Origin: Bacillota bacterium
GTDB taxonomy: Bacteria > Bacillota > Clostridia > UBA1381
Length of the DNA stretch: 18,799 nucleotides
NCBI GenBank assembly: GCA_021203665.1
Contig: JAJQAT010000122.1
Coordinates: 1 to 18,799 of the forward strand
Direction: 5' to 3'
Both the position numbers and the translations under genes were made by a program. Under the pieces are notes generated by a model. That model had not been told where the DNA came from and did no database searches. It saw only the letters and a program-made list of their open reading frames with translations. Positions 1 through 7,558 of this stretch are shown piece after piece. Numbering within the stretch: position 1 is the stretch's first letter; each line of letters starts with the position of its first letter.

Positions 1-1818
1 GGCGTGTATTTAATGCACGACAGCGGCGGCAACATAATATACGTCGGGAAAGCGAAAATACTTAAAAACCGCGTAAGGCAGTATTTCCAAAAGAACGCGA
101 ACCACACGCCGAAGGTGCTCGCGATGGTGTCGAACGTGGCTTATTTTGAATATATTGTCACCGACTCCGAAACCGAGGCTTTGGCGCTTGAATGCAATCT
201 CATAAAAAAGCACAGACCGAAATATAATATACTTCTAAAGGACGATAAGCATTACCCGTACATCAAGGTAACGATAAACGAGCCGTACCCGAGAATTTTA
301 AAGGTCAGAAAGCTGCAAAAGGACGGCGCGAAGTATTACGGTCCCTATGTTTCGGGAATCACGCTTAAAAACACGCTGGAGCTTGTGCAAAAGCTGTTTA
401 AGCCGCCGCTTTGCCGCAGAAAATTTCCGCAGGACATCGGCAAGGGCAGACCGTGCCTAAATTATCACATAAACAACTGCTTTGCGCCATGCACCGGACG
501 CGTCGCCAAGGAGGAATACAGGCAGGTATTTTTCGATATATGCAGATTCCTCGACGGCAACCACAAGGAGCTTATAGCCGACCTCACAGAGCAAATGACG
601 GCGGCGTCAAAGAATATGCTATACGAAAAGGCGGCGGATTTAAGGGACAAAATACGCGCCATACGAGACATTGAGGAGCATCAAAAGATTATCAATACCG
701 AAAAGCAGGACGACAGGGACGTTATCGCGCTCGCGAGGGATGAGGGCATTGCGTTTTGCGAGGTATTTTTCATCAGAAACGGCAAGGTTATAGGACGCGA
801 AAGCTATAAGATAGACAACACCCGATATTGCTCGAACGAGGAAATTCTCACGGACTTTGTGAAGCAGTTTTACCGAGACAGCGAGTATATCCCCGGGGAA
901 ATTTTAACCGAGTACGAGATAGACGACCGCGAGGCGATTGCCGAATGGCTGCGCGGCAGAAAAAAGAAAAAGGTAATAATATCCAACCCGAAACGCGGCG
1001 AAAAGCACAAAATAGTGGAAATGGTAAAGAAAAACGCCGATATAGCACTCGGCAATTACAGGATAAAGGTTATGAAGGAGCGCGAAAAGAACACCCTGCT
1101 TGACGCGATGCAGCAGCTTCTGGGACTGGAGAAAAGACCGAACAGGATAGAGGCTTACGATATTTCAAATATTCAGGGCGCGGACAATGTCGGCGCGATG
1201 GCGGTGTTTGAAAACGGAAAGAAAGCAAAGCGCAAATACAGGCTTTTTAAGATAAAATCCTTTGAGGGCGCGGACGATTACGCGGCAATGCGCGAGGTTA
1301 TATACCGCCGCTTCCGTCACGCGCTTGAGGAGGAGGACGAGATAAGGCAGGGCAAGCTGCTCCGCCGCGACGCGAAATTTCTTCCTCTTCCCGACCTTAT
1401 ACTGCTTGACGGCGGCAAGGGACATCTTAATGTCATAACCGAGCTTTTGGATATGATTGAAACGGATATACCCGCTTTCGGAATGGTCAAGGACGACAGG
1501 CACAGAACAAGAGGACTTATATCAAAGGACGGAGAAATAGAAATCAGTCCGACAAGTCCCGTTTTCAAGCTTGTGACGCTTATTCAGGACGAGGTTCATA
1601 ACGCGGCGATAACATATCACAGACAATTACACGGAAAAATCGAATCCGAATTGGATAAAATAAACGGAATCGGAGAAAAAAGACGCAAAGCCCTATTGAC
1701 TACTTTCAAAACTATTGATAAAATAAAAGAGGCGGGCGTTGACGAGCTTGCGAATGTTAAAGGAATGGATATTAAATCCGCCCAAAGTGTGTATGATTAT
1801 TTTCGGAGGGACGAGTAG
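1..1818 (+). CDS. uvrC: Excinuclease ABC subunit C, 5'-truncated by window edge
   Basis: UvrC makes both incisions flanking a lesion in UvrABC nucleotide excision repair. The frame is open from base 1, and the first residues GVYLM then IIYVGKAK are the GIY-YIG nuclease motif. Family members carry roughly ten or more residues before this glycine, so the true start lies upstream. Counting from the first codon here, four cysteines at about 138, 152, 160 and 164 (C-x13-C-x7-C-x3-C) match the iron-sulfur cysteine pattern reported for E. coli UvrC. A UVR (UvrB-binding) helix pair lies near 200-235. The RNase H-like second nuclease shows EAYDISN, LLDGGKGH (Asp470) and QDEVHN (His533). Tandem helix-hairpin-helix motifs (INGIGEKRR, VKGMD) close the protein. 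The stop overlaps the pgeF start (TAGTG), implying co-translation. Identification is secure. Confidence 0.97.
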   Translation, partial: GVYLMHDSGGNIIYVGKAKILKNRVRQYFQKNANHTPKVLAMVSNVAYFEYIVTDSETEALALECNLIKKHRPKYNILLKDDKHYPYIKVTINEPYPRILKVRKLQKDGAKYYGPYVSGITLKNTLELVQKLFKPPLCRRKFPQDIGKGRPCLNYHINNCFAPCTGRVAKEEYRQVFFDICRFLDGNHKELIADLTEQMTAASKNMLYEKAADLRDKIRAIRDIEEHQKIINTEKQDDRDVIALARDEGIAFCEVFFIRNGKVIGRESYKIDNTRYCSNEEILTDFVKQFYRDSEYIPGEILTEYEIDDREAIAEWLRGRKKKKVIISNPKRGEKHKIVEMVKKNADIALGNYRIKVMKEREKNTLLDAMQQLLGLEKRPNRIEAYDISNIQGADNVGAMAVFENGKKAKRKYRLFKIKSFEGADDYAAMREVIYRRFRHALEEEDEIRQGKLLRRDAKFLPLPDLILLDGGKGHLNVITELLDMIETDIPAFGMVKDDRHRTRGLISKDGEIEISPTSPVFKLVTLIQDEVHNAAITYHRQLHGKIESELDKINGIGEKRRKALLTTFKTIDKIKEAGVDELANVKGMDIKSAQSVYDYFRRDE

Positions 1819-2618
1819 TGTTTAAGCTGAACAGAAAAAACGGAGTTTCATATTACACAATCACGTCCTTTGAGGAAACCGGACTTGTAAGGCACGGCTT
1901 TTCCACAAGAGAGGGCGGCGTCAGCAAGGGCTGCTATTCGAGTATGAATTTGCGCTTTCATTGTGACGACAGCCGCGAAAATGTTTTGGAGAATTACAGA
2001 ATAATAGCCGATACGCTCGGTATGGACAGAGAGCGCATGGTGCTTTCAAAGCAGGTTCACGAGGACGTTATACACACCGTAACCGAGGAGGACGCGGGCA
2101 ACGGCATTGCAAGAGAAAACAAATTCGAGAGCGTTGACGCGCTTATAACGGACAAAAGGGGCATCCCAATGGTTACGCTGTTCGCCGACTGCGTGCCGCT
2201 GTTTTTCCTCGATAAAAGGCTCAAGGTAGCCGCGCTGGCACATTCCGGCTGGAAGGGCACGGTAAAGCGAATAGGACAGAAAACCGTCGAAAAAATGAAA
2301 AAGGATTACGGCAGCAGGGCGGAGGATATTTTGACGGCTATAGGACCGTCAATACAGGAGTGTCATTTTGAGGTGGGCGACGATGTCGCCGAAATATTTA
2401 TCCGCGAATTCGGCGCCGATACAGCCGTAAAATACGGCGAAAAATATCATGTGAATATGCAAAGAGCGATAGAAAAGCAATTTATCGAAAGCGGAATTTT
2501 GCGCGAAAATATAGACAACTGCGGCATATGCACATACTGCGAAAGCGATTTGCTGTTTTCGCACAGAAAAACCAACGGAAAAAGAGGCAATCTCGGTGCG
2601 TTCATCGAGCTTATATAG
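1818..2618 (+). CDS. pgeF: Peptidoglycan editing factor PgeF / YfiH-type multicopper-laccase-domain protein
   Basis: A YfiH/DUF152 (Cu-oxidase_4) protein of 266 aa, normal length. Family members are described as a cytoplasmic peptidoglycan editing factor that hydrolyses wrongly incorporated UDP-MurNAc-L-Ser, and as purine nucleoside-cleaving enzymes related to human FAMIN. The three expected metal/active-site residues are visible: His81 in SKQVHED, Cys125 in FADCVP and His142 in AHSGWKGT. GPSIQECHFEVG and a C-terminal NCGICTY/FSHRK region are also typical. The start is GTG at 1818, overlapping the uvrC stop by one base. GGAGGG sits 7 bases upstream inside uvrC, supporting coupled translation. 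Which activity dominates in vivo cannot be told from sequence. Confidence 0.93.
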   Translation: MFKLNRKNGVSYYTITSFEETGLVRHGFSTREGGVSKGCYSSMNLRFHCDDSRENVLENYRIIADTLGMDRERMVLSKQVHEDVIHTVTEEDAGNGIARENKFESVDALITDKRGIPMVTLFADCVPLFFLDKRLKVAALAHSGWKGTVKRIGQKTVEKMKKDYGSRAEDILTAIGPSIQECHFEVGDDVAEIFIREFGADTAVKYGEKYHVNMQRAIEKQFIESGILRENIDNCGICTYCESDLLFSHRKTNGKRGNLGAFIELI

Positions 2619-2633
2619 ATTTGGAGATAAATA

Positions 2634-4238
2634 ATGAACAGGATAAAAAGGATAATTTCAGCCGCCGCGGCAATCTGCCTTGCAATATCACTCGCGGGCT
2701 GCGACGCTGTTGACATAATAAAGGAAAAGCTGCCCTTGGAGGAAACACAGGACGGCGGAACCATAGTTGAAAATAACGATACCGCGGAAATTTCAAACAG
2801 CATAAGCGTGGGAATACTTGATTTTGACACGTTTAATCCGCTTTTGACCGAGTCGGAATCGGTCAAGGAATGTATGCAGTTTGTATACGAGCCGCTTTTT
2901 GACATAAACGAGATAATGCAGCCGTATCCGATACTTGCCGAAAGCTACACGGTTTCCGCGGACGGCAGAACCATAGATATAAATTTAAAAAATAACATAT
3001 TATGGCAGGACGGCTCGAGCTTTACCGCGTATGACGTGGCATACACGTTTAAGCAGATACTCGCGGGCAAAACGACCTACACAAGCTCGCTGGAGGATGT
3101 AGAGGATTACAGCGCAACCGGCGATTACTCGATAAGCATCGAGCTTAAGCGCGCCGTGCCGAGCTTTGTTTCTTTGCTCACGTTCCCCATAGTACAGTAT
3201 CAAACGGATATGGATTTGGACGCGAATTATATTCCCGTGGGAACGGGCGCGTTCAAGTACGAAGCACAGCTCAGCACCGGAAAATTATCCTTCGCAGCGT
3301 TTGAAAATTATCATAACGGCAGGGCAAATATAGATAATCTGTATGTGTATACCGCGCCGGATTTGCGGAAATACGAGTCGATGTTTGAGGCGAGTGAAAT
3401 TGACCTCATAACGGATAACACGGTTGACCTTTTGGAATACACGCCGAGGGGCAGCGCAAAAAATAACGAGTATATCACCAATAAAATGACATTTGTGGGA
3501 TATAATTTGCAAAGCAAAATCCTGTCGGGAGCCGATACCAGAAAGGGGCTCGCAAAGCTTATAGACAAGGACGGCATAGTAAATTCCACGATTTATTCAA
3601 AGGGTGTGGCGAGTGATTTGCCGATAAATCCTTCGTCCTTGTACTATTACGACACAAACACCAAATTCAAATCCGACGAGCTTTCGGCGCTGCAGTTTCT
3701 CGGCAATGACGGCTGGGGAGTGAATCTCGACGGACAATACGTCAGAACGGTAGACGGCGAAAGGCAGACACTGACCCTTGAAATATTAACCAATGCCGAC
3801 AGCGCGGAAAAGGTGAGCATAGCCGAAAAAATAGCGGGCGACTTTAATTATTTCGGAATCCCTACGGAGGTGAACGCGCTCCCGTATGAGGAATATATGG
3901 CAAAGGTGGACGCCAAGGACTACGACCTGATGATAGGCGAGGTGGAAATAGGCGCGAATCTTGATTTGTCGCCGCTTGTATCGTCCTCCGGAAATTATTT
4001 TTCGTACAGCAGCGCGGATTTGGACACGCTTACGGAGCAGATGGGAATGACCCGTGACGAGGAGGAGCTAAAGGCGCTCTTTGTGCAGTACGGCGATATT
4101 ATACTGAACGATATGCCGTTCAGCGTATTGTTTTACCGAAAGGGCGACGTATTGTCCGGCTCGAAGATAAAGACGGAGATAGTTCCGACTGTCGGACAGG
4201 TGTACAGAAATGTTGAAACGTGGAGCGTGACGCAATGA
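2634..4238 (+). CDS. ABC transporter substrate-binding lipoprotein, solute-binding family 5
   Basis: A 534-aa extracellular solute-binding protein of the oligopeptide/nickel (SBP_bac_5) family. The N-terminus is a lipoprotein signal: a basic start (MNRIKR), a hydrophobic run and the lipobox LAGC with Cys23 as the acylated residue, followed by an acidic linker. The mature part shows the family pattern: a phrase equivalent to 'LAESYTVSADGRT', then LKNNILWQDGSSFTAYDVAYTF near residues 105-140. The gene lies 15 bases after pgeF with a GGAG site, and its stop overlaps the next start by 4 bases. No permease or ATPase gene is adjacent, so it is an orphan binding protein within a housekeeping run. 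It may serve a transporter elsewhere or act as a sensor. The ligand is unknown, with peptides the default guess. Confidence 0.9.
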   Translation: MNRIKRIISAAAAICLAISLAGCDAVDIIKEKLPLEETQDGGTIVENNDTAEISNSISVGILDFDTFNPLLTESESVKECMQFVYEPLFDINEIMQPYPILAESYTVSADGRTIDINLKNNILWQDGSSFTAYDVAYTFKQILAGKTTYTSSLEDVEDYSATGDYSISIELKRAVPSFVSLLTFPIVQYQTDMDLDANYIPVGTGAFKYEAQLSTGKLSFAAFENYHNGRANIDNLYVYTAPDLRKYESMFEASEIDLITDNTVDLLEYTPRGSAKNNEYITNKMTFVGYNLQSKILSGADTRKGLAKLIDKDGIVNSTIYSKGVASDLPINPSSLYYYDTNTKFKSDELSALQFLGNDGWGVNLDGQYVRTVDGERQTLTLEILTNADSAEKVSIAEKIAGDFNYFGIPTEVNALPYEEYMAKVDAKDYDLMIGEVEIGANLDLSPLVSSSGNYFSYSSADLDTLTEQMGMTRDEEELKALFVQYGDIILNDMPFSVLFYRKGDVLSGSKIKTEIVPTVGQVYRNVETWSVTQ

Positions 4239-5470
4239 CGGTTATAGTGATAGGAGCGGGCGCGTCGGGACTTATAGCCGCCGGCAAAGCCGCCGAAACA
4301 GCCGATAAGGTCATATTGATTGAAAAGAACGATATTGTGGGAAAAAAGCTGCTTATAACCGGAAAGGGCAGATGCAATATCACAAATTCCGCCGATATTG
4401 AGGATATGATAAATCAATACCCGAGAAATTCAAAATTTCTTTATTCGGCATTGTATACCTTTACAAATTATGATATAATTAATCTTATAGAGCAAAACGG
4501 CGTAAAGACAAAGGTTGAAAGAGGCGGCAGAGTATTTCCGGTAAGCGACAAGGCGCGCGACGTGGTAAACGCCCTGAAAAAGTACGCCTTAAAGGAGAAC
4601 GTGACACTAAGGCACGATACCGTAAAATCGCTTATAATAAAGGACGGCGCGGTAAAGGGAGTGAAAACGGCTCGCGGCAGTTTGACGGGCGACAGCGTGA
4701 TAGTCTGCACGGGCGGCAAATCGTACCCCAAAACGGGTTCAACGGGCGACGGGTACAGATTCGCGTCGCAGGCGGGTCACACGGTTGTAGACGCCAAAGC
4801 GTCGCTCATACCGGTAATTACCGAGGAAAAGTGGGTAAAGGATATAATGGGACTATCCCTGAGGAACATCAAAATAACCGCTTTTAACGCCAAGAATAAA
4901 AGGGTATTTTCCGATTTTGGAGAAATGCTGTTCACGCATTTCGGAATTTCCGGACCCGTGGTTTTGTCAATGTCGGCGTATCTGAAAAATATCGGAAGTG
5001 AAAAATATAAAATCGAGATTGACTTAAAACCGGCGCTTACGGACGAGCAGCTTACGGCGAGAATTATCCGCGATTTTGAAAAATACAACAAAAAGCACCT
5101 TATAAACAGTCTCGGAGATCTGCTCCCGAGCGCGCTTATACCTATTATCGTGAGATTATCCGGCATAGACGCGCATAAGGCGGTAAATGAGATAACGAGG
5201 GAGGAACGCGCCGTTCTTGTAAAGCTGCTTAAGCATTTTCCGCTTACGGCGGTCGGCGTAAGACCCGTAGAGGAGGCTATCGTGACGGCGGGCGGAGTAA
5301 AGGTAAGCGAGATAAATCCGTCAACGATGGAATCAAAGCTCGTAAAGGGCTTATATTTTGCCGGAGAGGTAATAGACGTTGACGGCTATACCGGCGGATA
5401 TAATTTACAGGCGGCGTTTTCAACCGGTTACCTTGCCGGTATGAATGCCGCGGAGAGTATGGAGGGATAG
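4235..5470 (+). CDS. NAD(P)/FAD-dependent oxidoreductase, BaiN/HI0933 (YhiN) family
   Basis: A 411-aa flavoprotein. The dinucleotide-binding motif VIGAGASG is at residues 5-12, followed by the family signature LLITGKGRCNITN and CTGGKSYPKTGSTGDG in the middle. The C-terminal VTAGGV ... GLYFAGEVIDVDGYTGGYNLQAAFSTG closes the FAD-binding fold. The family includes BaiN, a bile-acid 7-alpha-dehydroxylation pathway reductase, but most members are uncharacterised, so no substrate is assigned. A GTG at 4220 would add five residues before the fold. I chose ATG at 4235 because it overlaps the upstream stop as ATGA, has GGAG 9 bases before it, and places the beta strand at the N-terminus as is usual. 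The next gene begins 3 bases after the stop. Confidence 0.92.
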   Translation: MTVIVIGAGASGLIAAGKAAETADKVILIEKNDIVGKKLLITGKGRCNITNSADIEDMINQYPRNSKFLYSALYTFTNYDIINLIEQNGVKTKVERGGRVFPVSDKARDVVNALKKYALKENVTLRHDTVKSLIIKDGAVKGVKTARGSLTGDSVIVCTGGKSYPKTGSTGDGYRFASQAGHTVVDAKASLIPVITEEKWVKDIMGLSLRNIKITAFNAKNKRVFSDFGEMLFTHFGISGPVVLSMSAYLKNIGSEKYKIEIDLKPALTDEQLTARIIRDFEKYNKKHLINSLGDLLPSALIPIIVRLSGIDAHKAVNEITREERAVLVKLLKHFPLTAVGVRPVEEAIVTAGGVKVSEINPSTMESKLVKGLYFAGEVIDVDGYTGGYNLQAAFSTGYLAGMNAAESMEG

Positions 5471-5473
5471 ACG

Positions 5474-5884
5474 GTGACAGTCGGAAGCAGAGAGGTCTGC
5501 AAGGCGGCGATACAGATTGCGCTTACGGACACTCGTGAGGAAGAGAGTATTTTAAAAGAAAAAAACGCCGAGCAGGGAATACGCTCGGTCGCGATTGATT
5601 TCGGCAGCGATTTCGGCAGCGCGGTGCCGAAGATACTTGAGAGAGCCGTTGTGGCGGCGAAGCGCGAAAACGTTATAGGCTCCACTCACGCGGAGGAGGG
5701 TGCGGTCGCGGGCGCGGCTCACGAGGCTTTGCAGCAGATTATAGACAAATGCGTCGGACTCAATCTCGGCGGCAAGATAGGCATCGCGAGATACGGCTCG
5801 CATATAGGCGTATGCGTATTTTTTGCGATAGGTCTTTTGAATTTGAACGATGTGGCTATAGGAATGGGTCACAGAGCGGTTTAA
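5474..5884 (+). CDS. HutP-family protein (putative RNA-binding regulator)
   Basis: A 136-aa protein matching the HutP fold. Recognisable are EEGAVAGAAHEAL (residues 74-86), GLNLGGKIGIARYGSHIGVCVFFAIGLLNLNDVAIGMGH (95-133), and a length close to B. subtilis HutP (148 aa). HutP of B. subtilis is an antiterminator that binds hut mRNA in the presence of L-histidine and a divalent metal. By my alignment from memory, the three metal-binding histidines of that protein (73, 77, 138) correspond here to Gly76, Gly80 and Leu124, so classical histidine/Mg sensing is unlikely. GTG start with GGAGGG 7 bases upstream. No histidine-utilisation genes are nearby; the neighbours are a flavoprotein and chorismate mutase. 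The family is fairly sure, but its function in this setting is unknown. Confidence 0.85.
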   Translation: MTVGSREVCKAAIQIALTDTREEESILKEKNAEQGIRSVAIDFGSDFGSAVPKILERAVVAAKRENVIGSTHAEEGAVAGAAHEALQQIIDKCVGLNLGGKIGIARYGSHIGVCVFFAIGLLNLNDVAIGMGHRAV

Positions 5885-5921
5885 ATATTAAATAAGCATA
5901 TGATGAAAGGAAGTACATATT

Positions 5922-6284
5922 ATGGCAGTAAGAGCGATAAGAGGCGCGACAACCGCGTCGGAGAACACAAGAGAGGCTATAATCGGCGCGACGCTGGAGC
6001 TTATCGAGGAAATCGAGGAGAAAAACGATTTAAAACGCGCCGACTCAATATCGATAATTTTCACGGTAACGAATGACCTGACGGCGGTTTTCCCCGCTGC
6101 GGCGGCGAGAGAAATGGGACTTACATTTGTTCCTCTTCTGGATATGGCGGCGCCGGCTATCGACAACAGCCTTGAAAAATGTATTCGCATTATGATATAT
6201 ATAAACACGGATAAAACCAAGGAGGATATAACTCACGTTTATCTTCGCGGCGCGAAGGTACTGCGTCCCGATTTGGCTGAATAA
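5922..6284 (+). CDS. aroH: Chorismate mutase, AroH class
   Basis: A 120-aa protein of the trimeric AroH (pseudo alpha/beta barrel) class, which converts chorismate to prephenate for Tyr/Phe synthesis. The N-terminal VRAIRGATTA contains Arg7. DLTAVFPAAAAREMG with Arg63, KCIRIM with Arg89 (B. subtilis Arg90), HVYL with Tyr107 (Tyr108) and the terminal KVLRPDL are all family hallmarks. The active-site segment differs: where B. subtilis has Cys75 and Glu78, this protein has Asp74 and Ala77 (VPLLDMAAPA), in an ungapped stretch. AAAGGAAG lies 8 bases before ATG. It is followed 10 bases later by cmk. In many related genomes aroA sits around here, but none is present. Class assignment is secure; full catalytic activity is less certain. 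Confidence 0.92.
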   Translation: MAVRAIRGATTASENTREAIIGATLELIEEIEEKNDLKRADSISIIFTVTNDLTAVFPAAAAREMGLTFVPLLDMAAPAIDNSLEKCIRIMIYINTDKTKEDITHVYLRGAKVLRPDLAE

Positions 6285-6294
6285 GGAGAAAGCT

Positions 6295-6966
6295 ATGAAT
6301 TACATATCAGTGGCGATAGACGGACCCGCGGGCGCGGGTAAAAGCTCCGTTTCAAAAGCCGCGGCACAAAGCCTGGGATTTACGTATATAGACACCGGCG
6401 CGATGTACAGGGCGGCAGCACTTTTCGCGATAGAAAACGGCATCGACATAAGAAATGACCGTGAGACGCTCATAAACCGCCTTGAAGAGGTCAAAATAGT
6501 AATTAGGTATACCGACAAGGGTCAGCGGGTTTATTTAAACGGAAGGGACGTTTCCGAGCGCATACGCGAGGAGGATGTTTCCATAGGCGCGTCGGACGTC
6601 GCCGTTATACAAGAGGTCAGGGACAAGCTTGTCGCGCTTCAGCGCAAAATGGCGCGGAGTGCCAACGTCATAATGGACGGGCGCGATATATGCACCTATG
6701 TTCTTCCGAACGCGCAGGTCAAAATTTTCCTTACCGCGTCCGCGGAATCGAGAGCGCAAAGGAGATATGAACAGCTCAAGGAAAAGGGCGAGGAATGCGA
6801 TTTGCAGAAAATCAGGGAGGATATGGAGTACAGGGATAAAAACGATTCCGAAAGAGCCGTTGCGCCATTAAAAAAGGCGGACGACGCCGTCCTTGTGGAC
6901 ACCACCGAGCTTAATTTTGAGCAGTCCGTGGAGAAAATAAAGGAGCTTATAAAAAATGTTTTATAG
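6295..6966 (+). CDS. cmk: (d)CMP kinase (cytidylate kinase)
   Basis: Cytidylate kinase phosphorylates CMP and dCMP with ATP, recycling cytidine nucleotides from RNA and phospholipid turnover. At 223 aa it is of family size. The P-loop GPAGAGKSS is at residues 10-18, then YIDTGAMYRAAA, LNGRDVSERIR, the nucleotide-binding MDGRDICTYVLPNA, and the lid-region DMEYRDKNDSERAVAPLKKADDAVLVDTT. AAGGAG lies 6 bases before ATG and overlaps the aroH stop. Its last codons overlap the start of plsC by 11 bases. The cmk-plsC-ispH-S1 order is common in Clostridia. I see nothing unusual in the protein. Confidence 0.96.
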   Translation: MNYISVAIDGPAGAGKSSVSKAAAQSLGFTYIDTGAMYRAAALFAIENGIDIRNDRETLINRLEEVKIVIRYTDKGQRVYLNGRDVSERIREEDVSIGASDVAVIQEVRDKLVALQRKMARSANVIMDGRDICTYVLPNAQVKIFLTASAESRAQRRYEQLKEKGEECDLQKIREDMEYRDKNDSERAVAPLKKADDAVLVDTTELNFEQSVEKIKELIKNVL

Positions 6967-7558
6967 GATTTGCTATGCCATAGTGCGGTTTGCGCTGATG
7001 TTTGTGTTCAGATTCAAATTTGTCGGACGCGAAAATTTGCCCAAGGAGGGCGGAGTGATTGTCGCGTTTAACCATAAAAGTAATTGGGACCCCGTCGCGG
7101 CGGGACTGAGCAGCAAAAGAAAGCTGCGCTTTATGGCAAAGGAGGAGCTTTTTGAAAATCCCGTTTTCGGCGCGCTGATAAGCAAGCTCGGCGCGTTTCC
7201 GGTTCATCGGGGCAAGGGAGATATAGGCGCGGTAAAAGCATCGCTTAAAATCCTCTCCGAGGGCGAGGTAATGCTCATGTTCCCCGAGGGACACCGCATA
7301 AAGGACGGCAGAAGGGTAAAGGCTAAGCCCGGAATAGTGCTTATCGCTCAAAGGGCAAGGGTTCCGGTTGTGCCGGTGTGCATATCCGGAAAATACGCGT
7401 GGATGCACAAAATAACGGTTACATACGGAAAGCCAATATCCCTTGAGGAATACTACGGCAAAAGGCTTGAACAGGAAAAAATACAGGAAATAGCCGACGG
7501 CATTTTGGACAGCGTGAGAGCGCTGGACGCGGACGGCGCGAAAGGAATAACAAAATGA
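6956..7558 (+). CDS. plsC: 1-acyl-sn-glycerol-3-phosphate acyltransferase (PlsC family)
   Basis: A 200-aa membrane-associated acyltransferase that adds the second acyl chain in phosphatidic acid synthesis. The catalytic NHKSNWDP motif (H-x4-D) follows a short hydrophobic N-terminus (CYAIVRFALMFVFRF). Block III is FPEGHRIKDGR, with His where FPEGTR is usual, and VPVVPVCISG is block IV. The start lies inside the end of cmk, with AAAGGAG 10 bases upstream. The stop overlaps ispH as ATGA. Family assignment is firm. The acceptor specificity (lysophosphatidate) is inferred from the family and housekeeping context. Confidence 0.92.
   Translation: MFYRICYAIVRFALMFVFRFKFVGRENLPKEGGVIVAFNHKSNWDPVAAGLSSKRKLRFMAKEELFENPVFGALISKLGAFPVHRGKGDIGAVKASLKILSEGEVMLMFPEGHRIKDGRRVKAKPGIVLIAQRARVPVVPVCISGKYAWMHKITVTYGKPISLEEYYGKRLEQEKIQEIADGILDSVRALDADGAKGITK

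Noticed and set aside
2447..2905. 152-residue minus-strand frame across pgeF and the binding-protein gene
   Set aside because: It spans the junction of two well-supported plus-strand genes and shows no family features.
4220..4235. GTG at 4220 as the start of the flavoprotein gene
   Set aside because: ATG at 4235 has a spaced GGAG, an ATGA overlap with the upstream stop, and gives the usual N-terminus at the first beta strand.
4454..4482. TTGTAT-17-TATAAT inside the BaiN-like gene as an internal promoter
   Set aside because: The -35 matches poorly, the sequence is AT-rich coding DNA, and the next gene begins about 1 kb downstream in the same run.
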